Positions 40,061 to 47,000 of a DNA stretch of 47,171 nucleotides are shown here, in pieces (the first letter of the stretch is position 1; every line of letters starts with the position of its first letter). Position numbers and translations under genes: made by a program. Source of the stretch: a virus; IMG/VR virus record IMGVR_UViG_3300044640_001077, positions 1 to 47,171 of that record; one strand, 5' to 3'. The notes below the pieces were generated by a model, which saw nothing but the letters and a program-made list of their open reading frames with translations, did not search any database and was not told the origin of the DNA.

Positions 40061-42841
40061 TTATTGTTCAGTTCCTATTATCTCGTCCAATGGTATTGAT
40101 ACCGCTCGCGTAATAGCTCCACTTGCGAAACGTGCCGAAGTCTTATCGGCTGCTCCCGGTATGCGAAGCAATATCCTAGCGTGGTTCTTAGCCCATGCCG
40201 ATTCTCGCAACATCTTCCGTAGCTGTTCCGAGCTGTTGGACACAACCAGGTTGCCGTTTGTGGTGTACTGCTCAACCTCAACCTTCAACCCGAACCGCTT
40301 CAAGTGCGAGTTCGCATTCTCAGAGCTGAGCCCGTACTCGCCCTTTCTGTTGGATGCCACGGCCACAAGCTCGCCAATGGTGCGCGTGATTTTAGCGTGT
40401 TCCCCTTCAACCTGTATTATTTGGTCGAGGATGAACGCCACGAGCGCGTGTTCGTCCTTGCTGCCCTCGAGCGACTTCTCCTCGCTCCAATCTTTGTCGG
40501 CTACCCATCGCTTCGCAGCCTCGAACTCAATGAGGCCATCGCTATGTATGCTGTAAGCTCCTGCGAGTATTGCGCCCAGCTGATCGCCTTGGCGTTGCTC
40601 ACCGAGTACGGCTGCTGCTGCGTTTGCGAAGGTTTTTGCGTTCTTTAATATAGTTGGTAGCAGTGCCACGGTTCGAGCTTGCAAACGCTGTACGAACGCA
40701 TCCGTGAATACATCATTGTACAACCGTTGCAACGTCTCCCATCGCTGCGCACGCTCAGGTGATTCCCGAGGCAGTGCCTTCATTGATAGGATGGTGATAC
40801 GCGAACGGTCCGACTGTTGCGCAGCTTGCACACCGATAGATGCGAAGGCGAAGCAGCTCCGTATCGAGTACGATCTTGCGGCTCCTGTTGCCGAACCTTT
40901 TAGGAGCAACCCTCCATCATCCGTTGAAGCCGAGCGCATCAACGTGAGGATGTTTTGAATGCGTTCCTCACTGCGCTTGCCGTCTGAGTCCATCTCATCG
41001 AACACAACAGGAAGCGCATCATGCACGAGCGTTTGGCGTAGTCCTGCCTCGGACGTTTCACCCTGAACCGCGAGCGCAGTTTCACCCAATGCCCTGCGAA
41101 CTATCTTCTCGAACACCCATGACTTCCCCGTTCCCGCTGAACCTGTAAGCCAAATGTGAGGCCTCCATTTTAGCGCACCACAGAACGGAGCAACAACACA
41201 CCAACCCGCAAGCAGGTGCGTGTTTACATCACGCTCCCAATTTAGATAACCAAGCACCTCAATAAGTCTGTGCGCTTCCTTAGTTGACAGCGGGCTGTCT
41301 GTATCAATCCCAAGATCATCGGATGTTTCGTACACGAACCTGGATTCGATTGAGCCAAGAGGCAACAGCGTTCCGTCAACGATGAGTTCGCTGCCTGTGT
41401 GGATAATTACGCGCTCCTTATCCGTCCACGCTCCACGTCCGCGAATAAATCGTTCGTTGAACGGGCCTGCTTTGATGGACGTGCGGATAAGGAACTCCTG
41501 CGCAGCGTCCATGATGATTCCCTTCTTGCCACCAAAGTGCATTTCCCAAAACGAGAGCGGAGCGAGTGAAATCAGCGCGGACTTGCTGAGCGCGGATGGC
41601 GAGTAGGATAGCGTTGACTTCGCCTCGAGCTGAAAAAAGTGGTGATGCATCACCCCTTCGGACTTGCTCCATCCGAGGAAGCGAAAGTGCTCCGAGTACC
41701 CTATCGGATCGTACCCTCCGTGCGGAGTCTTGAAGCTTTCGTCATGTGATTCATAGGTTGGTGGTTCAAACACATCTGCAGGTGGTTCGGGATTGGTTGG
41801 AGGTTCTTGTTTCAGCTCTTTGAACAGCCATCGCCCATCCACTGGACCGAACTCATAAACGCTTGCACGGTCTATCTGAGCCATGCGCCACAGGTTGCCG
41901 TGCGTAGGTGGAATGTCATCCACCAATCGGTTCAGCACGAATGAGCGCAGCTCGCCTTCCTTCCAATCACTATCTGCGCAGTCCCAACCTTTCGGGAGCG
42001 TGGTATCGAGTGGAATGATTTTGCAGAGCGGTAGGTTCGCTCCTATTTTGTGGCGAACGTGGAGCATGGCACTGATGCCTTGCACATCGTTATCCGGCCA
42101 CATAATCACCTTGCGCCCATGGATAGGAAGCCAATGTATATGCTCAATAGCCATTGATCCACCCGGCCATGTGGTGACAACTGTCTTAGTCGGGTCAATC
42201 TGTGCCTGTGCAGCATCGGCTGTTTTTTCGCCTTCAACGAGAAGCACCGATGCGTTCGGGTTGGCTGCGAGTAGGTGGAGGTTGTAGAGCGGACGAGGCG
42301 TGTCGAAACCTTGCCACCTCCATTCGGAGCGGTTTCCATCCGTGCACCATGTGTACGGGAGAACCTCCTTGGACCCGTCCTCAAGGTCAAACCTGCACAC
42401 GTAGCCGTAAGGCCTGCCGTCATCGAGTCGGTACGTCCACACCATCGAGGCTGTGCCGTGCTTGTAGTGCTCTATCGGTTTGGTGATGGCTTCGGGCGGT
42501 ACGCGCTGCTGCCAAACCTTCTTCGGTTCGGCTTGGGCTACGGTTCGTTTACGTCCGTTTACAGCTTCGCTTACGGCTTGCTTGTCGATTTCCTCGCACG
42601 CTTCGTGAAAATTCTTTCCTGAGAACTCTGAAACGAACGCAATAGCATCACCACTCCATCCACAGGCGAAACACTTCGCAAGATTCTTGGACGGTGTTAC
42701 GGTGAGGGATGCTTCACGGTCATCATGAAACGGACACGTTCCTTTCAGGTGCGCACCAGATGGTTTCAGTTGTATATAACGCCCAATAACATCTGCTATC
42801 GGGTTCTCTTGTAAGATCTTTTCGGTGTCTATTCGCTGCAT
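40061..42841 (-). CDS. Primase-helicase with zinc finger, TOPRIM and helicase domains
   Basis: 926 aa. CHC2 zinc finger with C36, H39, C57, C60 (TCPFHDD, KCFACGW). TOPRIM-like region with VLLVEGEKTADAA (203-206 EGEK) and MWPDNDVQG. C-terminal DUF927-type helicase: Walker A TGSAGTGKS (567-574), Walker B VVFDEMDSD (612-618). It primes and unwinds DNA at the phage fork and is the core replication protein. A full multidomain protein for this group; no truncation. Confidence 0.93.
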   Translation of the reverse strand: MQRIDTEKILQENPIADVIGRYIQLKPSGAHLKGTCPFHDDREASLTVTPSKNLAKCFACGWSGDAIAFVSEFSGKNFHEACEEIDKQAVSEAVNGRKRTVAQAEPKKVWQQRVPPEAITKPIEHYKHGTASMVWTYRLDDGRPYGYVCRFDLEDGSKEVLPYTWCTDGNRSEWRWQGFDTPRPLYNLHLLAANPNASVLLVEGEKTADAAQAQIDPTKTVVTTWPGGSMAIEHIHWLPIHGRKVIMWPDNDVQGISAMLHVRHKIGANLPLCKIIPLDTTLPKGWDCADSDWKEGELRSFVLNRLVDDIPPTHGNLWRMAQIDRASVYEFGPVDGRWLFKELKQEPPTNPEPPADVFEPPTYESHDESFKTPHGGYDPIGYSEHFRFLGWSKSEGVMHHHFFQLEAKSTLSYSPSALSKSALISLAPLSFWEMHFGGKKGIIMDAAQEFLIRTSIKAGPFNERFIRGRGAWTDKERVIIHTGSELIVDGTLLPLGSIESRFVYETSDDLGIDTDSPLSTKEAHRLIEVLGYLNWERDVNTHLLAGWCVVAPFCGALKWRPHIWLTGSAGTGKSWVFEKIVRRALGETALAVQGETSEAGLRQTLVHDALPVVFDEMDSDGKRSEERIQNILTLMRSASTDDGGLLLKGSATGAARSYSIRSCFAFASIGVQAAQQSDRSRITILSMKALPRESPERAQRWETLQRLYNDVFTDAFVQRLQARTVALLPTILKNAKTFANAAAAVLGEQRQGDQLGAILAGAYSIHSDGLIEFEAAKRWVADKDWSEEKSLEGSKDEHALVAFILDQIIQVEGEHAKITRTIGELVAVASNRKGEYGLSSENANSHLKRFGLKVEVEQYTTNGNLVVSNSSEQLRKMLRESAWAKNHARILLRIPGAADKTSARFASGAITRAVSIPLDEIIGTEQ

Positions 42842-42867
42842 AAAACATTGTTGTGTGTGTATTGGGG

Positions 42868-43266
42868 CTATTTGCCGTGAAAGTCAATGATGTCCTTCGC
42901 GCCTTCGGGTGAGTGAACGATTCCAGCAATGCCTCCCGACTTCGCGACCACCTCTAGGAAGTTGCGCTGCTTGGGCGATACCCGAGCGGACGAATCGCGC
43001 TTCACCTCGAGCGCAGTGAACACGGCAACCTTCTTGCCAATCATGTGCGGTTGAATCGTTATCTCAGTCCAACCGATAAGGTCGGAGCTGCCCTCACACA
43101 GCCCGGCATGGAGAGGACGCGCGTCCTTCACCATCACGTTTCCTGAACCGTTGATGCGTTTGGATTGTCCAACCCATCCGTAACCTGTGTTGTTGCGAAA
43201 TATTTTTACGTTCGGCAGTTTGCCGAGTGCAAGCTCAATGAGCCGCATAACATTTGATTCGTTCAT
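42868..43266 (-). CDS. VRR-NUC domain nuclease
   Basis: 132 aa. IFRNNTGYGW, GSSDLIGW (GSSD near 59-62), FTALEVKRD (E87-V-K89) and PKQRNFLEVVAKSGGIAGIV give the PD-(D/E)XK VRR-NUC fold found in phage Holliday-junction/flap nucleases. Last gene of the replication set, after the primase start. ATACGCA motif copy 4 lies just upstream. Confidence 0.85.
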   Translation of the reverse strand: MNESNVMRLIELALGKLPNVKIFRNNTGYGWVGQSKRINGSGNVMVKDARPLHAGLCEGSSDLIGWTEITIQPHMIGKKVAVFTALEVKRDSSARVSPKQRNFLEVVAKSGGIAGIVHSPEGAKDIIDFHGK

Positions 43267-43291
43267 GTGTGTGTTGTTTTACGGCTGCAAT

Positions 43292-43304
43292 ATACGCAGA
43301 TTTT
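43292..43304 (-). promoter_or_regulatory. ATACGCAGATTTT motif, copy 4
   Basis: Minus strand AAAATCTGCGTATATTG joins the motif to a TATATTG box and a TTTTG about 18 nt upstream. 25 nt before the VRR-NUC start. Probably the replication-operon promoter. Confidence 0.55.
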
Positions 43305-43352
43305 CATATATGCAAAATTAATTTATAAAAAAATAGCCACCCTCCGCACATT

Positions 43353-43441
43353 TCGGCAATATTGGGTTCGGAGTACCGCACCCCAACACGTGCCGATAAC
43401 GGTCAACTGCCAAAATTCGGAGTACCGAACTATCGGCAGTT
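43353..43441. repeat. Two tandem imperfect palindromes with a shared TTCGGAGTACCG core
   Basis: P1 has outer arms TCGGCA (43353-43358) and TGCCGA (43391-43396); P2 has AACTGCC (43405-43411) and GGCAGTT (43435-43441) with an inner TTCGG-AGTA-CCGAA hairpin. On the minus strand P2 is preceded by TATAGCG and followed by CCGTTATC, like two core sites around a variable stem. Confidence 0.6.
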
Positions 43442-43459
43442 TTTGCGCTATAAGCCATT

Positions 43460-43744
43460 TTAGAACAACGACCCGTTATCAAAAATAACAGGCAGACGAT
43501 ACCCATCAAATCTGAAATCAAGTGAAACAAACTTTGGACTTTTACGACCAAACCATTTCCACCATAATTTTTTATACCAAGCACTTTTTGACAACAAACT
43601 TTTATATGCTTGTTCTAAATGTTTTGCCTGTTGCATATTTCTTGAAACGATTATGCAATTAGGTCTTTTGATAGCTGACTGTAAAATCCAAGTTGTGTTT
43701 CCAGTTGCTCTTGTTGTTCTGATAATTTCTTCTAATCTTGTCAT
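43460..43744 (-). CDS. Protein of unknown function
   Basis: 94 aa. RLEEIIRTTRATGNTTWILQSAIKRPNCIIVSRNMQQAKHLEQAYKSLL. Looks like a truncated ATPase-type phage protein (the strand-loop NTTWILQSA replaces a P-loop), but no family is certain. AT-rich. Confidence 0.55.
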   Translation of the reverse strand: MTRLEEIIRTTRATGNTTWILQSAIKRPNCIIVSRNMQQAKHLEQAYKSLLSKSAWYKKLWWKWFGRKSPKFVSLDFRFDGYRLPVIFDNGSLF

Positions 43745-43787
43745 TGTTTTTAAATTAAATTGTTAAGCCAAACACGAATAAAAAACG

Positions 43788-43882
43788 GCTTATAACAGTG
43801 GTTTGGCAAAATACCGCCACAAGCCTTTGTACTATAATTCAACATTCTGCAAGGCGGTACTTCGCCAAGCCACAAAACGCTA
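43788..43882. repeat. attC-like imperfect palindrome between accessory genes
   Basis: 21-nt arms 43797-43817 and 43852-43872 pair with 3 mismatches (T-for-C types, tolerated as G-T). Outer cores: CTTATAAC and CGCTAT. Loop about 34 nt. This size and layout resemble integron attC sites or RNA-processing stems. Next to a gene stop on each side. Confidence 0.55.
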
Positions 43883-43891
43883 TCAGACAGC

Positions 43892-44326
43892 TTAATAGCG
43901 AAAATCCGTAAAATGAATAATTGCCATAGGTTTGTCTGACCTAACTTTGAACCACTCACAAAAATCTTCAAAACTTAATCCGTCATTTTTTGCTACCAAA
44001 TCCCAGTTTACTTTTTTACCTTCAATAGGTGCAAATACAAAATTGTTTGGTTGTTCTAATTTTTGCATACCTATTCCGTGAGTTTTATCATACTTGAAAA
44101 TCTCTTGCTGTTTACTTTGGTATGGTTTGCCTGACCAAATTCTAACTGACAAAATAGCTTCGCCTTTGTTTATTTTTTCAAATCGTTTAGCCCACAAATC
44201 ATAGTTACCTCTGATAGTGTGTATTTTATCATAATGTTTAATTGACAAAGGAAAACCTGTTGGCTTGCCTGATTTTTTGTGAGTTTTTGGAAAGAACTCT
44301 GAAACTATTAAAACGAATGTTGTCAT
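43892..44326 (-). CDS. Protein of unknown function, possible ASCH/PUA-like fold
   Basis: 144 aa. FVLIVSEFFPKTHKKSGKPTGF, IHTIRGNYDLWAKRFEKINKGEAILSVRIWSGKPYQSKQ resembles the ASCH fold that binds RNA or modified nucleotides. The end FCEWFKVRSDKPMAIIHFTDFRY. AT-rich. Confidence 0.55.
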   Translation of the reverse strand: MTTFVLIVSEFFPKTHKKSGKPTGFPLSIKHYDKIHTIRGNYDLWAKRFEKINKGEAILSVRIWSGKPYQSKQQEIFKYDKTHGIGMQKLEQPNNFVFAPIEGKKVNWDLVAKNDGLSFEDFCEWFKVRSDKPMAIIHFTDFRY

Positions 44327-44373
44327 AATTGAAAATATTAGAAAGCCGTCTGCTCACAGCGGTTTTGTGCTAT

Positions 44374-44631
44374 TTAATTTTTTACCAATTTGCTTGCTCC
44401 CGCTATTTGCTGATAAATTATATTTATATCCTCAACCAATAGCGGTATACACTGAATTACTAAGCTATGTGTGCTAAATTTCCTGCTTACGTGGGCTGTT
44501 GGATGCAAACTATTATTTGGCACAAAATGAATTTTAATTATTTGAATAGTTCCAATTTGTGCATCTATTTCAACGTAGTATTTTGCAACACCACCGCTTA
44601 CTTTACGCCTCTTATATGTTATTGTTCCCAT
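44374..44631 (-). CDS. Protein of unknown function
   Basis: 85 aa. Short basic start (MGTITYKRRKVSGGVAKYYV). The stretch HFVPNNSLHPTAHVSRKFSTHSL reads like translated inter-cassette DNA rather than a normal core, so the 3' half may be non-coding; the gene may be a truncated start. It overlaps the next gene by 13 nt. Confidence 0.4.
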   Translation of the reverse strand: MGTITYKRRKVSGGVAKYYVEIDAQIGTIQIIKIHFVPNNSLHPTAHVSRKFSTHSLVIQCIPLLVEDINIIYQQIAGASKLVKN

Positions 44632-44843
44632 GTTTCACATTTTACTATATCAGAATCTTTAATAGAGGTAATACTTCTTACCACTTTGTACCCACTTTCG
44701 CTTTGGAATAATCCATAAGGTAGTTCACGTTTTATAAGAGTTTCAATAGATCCGTTGTTAACCCTTATTTGAGTTCCTAATTCTGTTTTTTTATAAATTT
44801 CTATCATTTTATTGTTAATAATACGCACTGCGCCAATATCCAT
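44619..44843 (-). CDS. Protein of unknown function
   Basis: 74 aa. MDIGAVRIINNKMIEIYKKT, IRVNNGSIETLIKREL, SESGYKVVRSITSIKDSD. Small beta protein. AT-rich accessory region. Confidence 0.5.
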   Translation of the reverse strand: MDIGAVRIINNKMIEIYKKTELGTQIRVNNGSIETLIKRELPYGLFQSESGYKVVRSITSIKDSDIVKCETWEQ

Positions 44844-44857
44844 CGTTAGCAGTAATA

Positions 44858-45013
44858 CTAAGAACGTCCTTCGTTAATCTTTTCGATTAATTTTTGAGTT
44901 TTCATTCTTTGTTCGCCAACAATACAAGCACAGGCTACGCATTGAGTTTTACACTGTTCCCCTTCGAGAACTTTGTTCATTTCATTTTCAGATAAGCCCA
45001 TATCAATGCACAT
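44858..45013 (-). CDS. Small Cys-rich protein
   Basis: 51 aa from ATG 45013, 1 nt after the methyltransferase stop; a longer frame would overlap it by 62 nt. MCIDMGLSENEMNKVLEGEQ, four Cys in CKTQCVACAC, then QKLIEKIN. A metal-binding knot is possible. Not recognised. Confidence 0.5.
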   Translation of the reverse strand: MCIDMGLSENEMNKVLEGEQCKTQCVACACIVGEQRMKTQKLIEKINEGRS

Positions 45014-45014
45014 T

Positions 45015-45593
45015 TTAGTTAAACCAACGCAAAGTAGTTTCTCCTTTAAATCCCTTTTCCCAAACATACCAAGCATAACAGTTGGCAGAGGGTGTATTGT
45101 ATTTCACAAAGTCTGCATTTTTTGCAAGTAATAATCTTGAACTACTTACATATACATACTTTGGCGGGTTCGCAAGTAAAAACGGTTTACGTTTTTGCCC
45201 TTCCAAAAATTGAATACGCATCAGCATTACTACTTTACTTCCTTCATCTACACAATCAAGAGCGTGTTGGCAAAATTTCATTGCATCTCTGTATGGTGGA
45301 TTTGTTAAAATATCTCCTTCCCATGTTTCAGAAAAGTAGTAGAAATTACTTTCTGTTACCCCATAACCTCTATCAATCAAATCACTTGCTCTTCCAAGCA
45401 ATCCTCTTGCATCTAATACTTTTGCTAAATGCCCTTCTCCACAAGCACATTCCCATACGTTCCGTAATTCAATACCTGTTTGGTCTAAAAATAATTCTAA
45501 TGCCTTTGGGTCGGTAGCATAAAAATCATTTTCTTCTCTTTCTTCATCAGAATGAGCAGTTGCTCCAAGTGTTGTAAAATCTCCTTTTCTCAT
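45015..45593 (-). CDS. SAM-dependent DNA methyltransferase-like protein
   Basis: 192 aa. DFYATDP (23-29), WECACGEGHL (47-56), GDILTNPPY (NPPY 98-101) form motifs I and IV in alpha/gamma order, as in phage N6-adenine methyltransferase-like proteins. The end ANCYAWYVWEKGFKGETTLRWFN is typical of this phage family. A second methyltransferase besides the one at 33.7 kb. It may protect or mark phage DNA. Confidence 0.85.
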   Translation of the reverse strand: MRKGDFTTLGATAHSDEEREENDFYATDPKALELFLDQTGIELRNVWECACGEGHLAKVLDARGLLGRASDLIDRGYGVTESNFYYFSETWEGDILTNPPYRDAMKFCQHALDCVDEGSKVVMLMRIQFLEGQKRKPFLLANPPKYVYVSSSRLLLAKNADFVKYNTPSANCYAWYVWEKGFKGETTLRWFN

Positions 45594-45665
45594 ATATTTT
45601 TAAATTAAATTTGTTCTAAATAAAGTACTGCAACTAAATATACTTGCAAACCCTTAGGTAACCTT

Positions 45666-45920
45666 TTACCATGACACAGATACATCAGCGTTATAACCGC
45701 TATCACATTCGCAAATAACAACCTTGCACTGTTCAAGTCCATTACGTTCTAAACAATAATACCTGCAATGTTCTGTTTTATAAATTAGCTCTTTTCTCTC
45801 AATATACTCTCTCTCTCTTTTACTTTTTTTTTCTTCATCAATACATGAAGAAAAGACGGCACAGAACAGCACACTTGCAAAAGCAAAGGCTAATCGGTTA
45901 ATTGAAATTTTCGTTTTTAT
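45666..45920 (-). CDS. Small lipoprotein, apparent ATA start
   Basis: The lipoprotein signal reads KTKISINRLAFAFASVLFCA, then VFSSC (lipobox). In frame, the codon before KTK is ATA, where an ATG is expected; TAA lies 1 codon further on. A GTG at 45872 would cut the signal in half. So this may be a non-canonical start or a start lost by one base. The rest (68 aa from GTG) is Lys/Glu-rich with Cys pairs (HCRYYC, CKVVICEC). Confidence 0.55.
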   Translation of the reverse strand: MKTKISINRLAFAFASVLFCAVFSSCIDEEKKSKREREYIERKELIYKTEHCRYYCLERNGLEQCKVVICECDSGYNADVSVSW

Positions 45921-45985
45921 AATTTATTTTGTTTTAAGTTGATAATTTTTCTTTCTTAATCCCTGCCTTCGCAAGCCCAAAACCG

Positions 45986-46399
45986 TTAGCGGTCAATGCC
46001 GCATGGACATTGACTATCGTGAACAAGCGGGTTTTTACACCGACAAAACTCTTTTGGCACTTTCTGAATCGGCAACACAGCCGCTAACAGCGGTTTAATG
46101 TCTGATTCAATAAACTTTTGGTACAAGTCCGATGCGTTTAAAACTTGTTCACCATTAGACCAATCGCCTGAGCCTATATGCTGGTATTGTTCGTTTTCCA
46201 ACCATGTTAAAAAGTTATGCGCTTGCATCATTGCAAATTGCTCAATAACCTCTGTAATGAAATCTTGATCTTCGGCTTCTTCAATGGTGTGTCCGTAGCT
46301 GATTTCTTTTGGTAGCAATACTGTTAGTTGCTCTTTTGCTTTTAATGCTTTCATGCTTTCAAATGGTGTTCCTTCGTTAAAATAATCTTCTGTTTTCAT
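45986..46399 (-). CDS. Protein with duplicated N-terminal tag, C-terminal Cys-rich end
   Basis: 137 aa from ATG 46399. Shares MKTEDYFNEGTPFESMK with the gene at 38915 through the 92-bp repeat; the rest differs (GHTIEEAEDQDFITEVIEQFAMMQAHNFLTWLE, end FCRCKNPLVHDSQCPCGI). Unknown function; the Cys-rich end may bind zinc. Confidence 0.65.
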   Translation of the reverse strand: MKTEDYFNEGTPFESMKALKAKEQLTVLLPKEISYGHTIEEAEDQDFITEVIEQFAMMQAHNFLTWLENEQYQHIGSGDWSNGEQVLNASDLYQKFIESDIKPLLAAVLPIQKVPKEFCRCKNPLVHDSQCPCGIDR

Positions 46400-46440
46400 A
46401 CTATAAATTTTACTTGTTAAGCCGCACTGCGTAAGGCTGC
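46349..46440 (-). repeat. 92-bp direct repeat, copy B
   Basis: Same as copy A at 39272-39363, with 2 mismatches (one in the codon after GTPF, one in the upstream palindrome). Outside it the two regions are unrelated. It suggests recombination or cassette transfer of a 5' module. Confidence 0.9.
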
Positions 46441-46452
46441 GGGCGTTATAGG

Positions 46453-46605
46453 CTATTTTACCATCCAATCCGAGAGTTTAGACTTAATGATTAATTTCAG
46501 CTCATCTACTCTTGACAGCGGACAGCGAAATGCAACTGTTTTAGTTTGCTCATTATATTTAGGTTTAGCACCCGAACCTTTTCTAGTGCCGCCACTTTTT
46601 TTTTC
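46453..46605 (-). pseudogene. Truncated small gene without a start codon
   Basis: Right after the TAA of the next gene, in the same frame, is an open reading: EKKSGGTRKGSGAKPKYNEQ..., with TKTVAFRCPLSRVDELK and a TAG at 46453. This resembles a small basic protein, but no ATG/GTG/TTG is in frame. A run of 9 A lies at its start. Either a gene broken at its 5' end, read-through of TAA, or a frameshift product. Confidence 0.55.
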
Positions 46606-46800
46606 TTATGCTGCAATTTCATAACCCATTTTAGAAAGTTTTTGAGCATCTACAAAACAAGCAACCCAATATTTGCCGTTATCGCCAAGCAAGACAATAT
46701 GTAATTTTACGCAGTTGTTTGCCCATCTGTTAGCACCTTCCAAAGTTGAAAATTGGTCGATGTTGTTTCTAAGTCCAAGTGTTGTTTTTAAATTTGTCAT
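46606..46800 (-). CDS. Small protein of unknown function
   Basis: 64 aa. MTNLKTTLGLRNNIDQFSTL, ANRWANNCVKLHIVLLGDNGKYWVACFVDAQKLSKMGYEIAA. A compact alpha-beta domain. It has a good promoter and the shared upstream module. Its stop continues into the truncated ORF. Confidence 0.6.
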   Translation of the reverse strand: MTNLKTTLGLRNNIDQFSTLEGANRWANNCVKLHIVLLGDNGKYWVACFVDAQKLSKMGYEIAA

Positions 46801-46824
46801 TTTGTTTTACCGTTTTTGTTGGTA

Positions 46825-46856
46825 CAAATAAATAACACTTGTTTTGATTGTGCAAA
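46825..46856 (-). promoter_or_regulatory. Bacteroidetes-type promoter of the accessory strip
   Basis: Minus strand TTTG (46856-46853), 20-nt spacer, TTTATTTG (46832-46825); one mismatch to TAnnTTTG. 24 nt before the ATG at 46800. Confidence 0.6.
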
Positions 46857-46878
46857 CTTTTTCAAATATATTTTCAAA

Positions 46879-46920
46879 TTATTTTCTAAAGCACTGAAAA
46901 TCAACGAGAAAAAAAACAGC
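46879..46920 (-). repeat. Shared upstream module, copy at the 47-kb end
   Basis: Nearly the same as 33611-33655: ATTATTTTCTAAAG(C/T)ACTGA(A/T)AATCAA(C/A)GAGAAAA. It lies about 25-60 nt upstream of the promoter boxes in both cases. Confidence 0.6.
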
Positions 46921-47000
46921 AGCTGTCACGCAAAAGGCTTTTGCTTCGCAAGGCGGCAGGCGTTAGCGTTCAGGCTAACACCCCCCCCGCAAAGGTGTTA
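46919..47000 (-). terminator. Hairpins and T-run after the tail-fibre gene
   Basis: Minus strand in order: TAACACC...GGTGTTA (47000-46976), GTTAGC-CTGAAC-GCTAAC (46979-46962), GCAAA...TTTGC (46944-46930), then CAGCTGCTG before a run of eight T. A strong end to the fibre transcript. A run of eight C lies at 46981-46988. Confidence 0.65.

Noticed and set aside
43318-43584. 88-aa minus ORF over the tandem palindromes
   Set aside because: It overlaps the 94-aa gene and reads through both palindromes; similar translated palindromes are often misannotated as proteins.
43750-43971. 73-aa minus ORF over the 21-nt-arm palindrome
   Set aside because: It reads through the palindrome and overlaps the better 144-aa gene.
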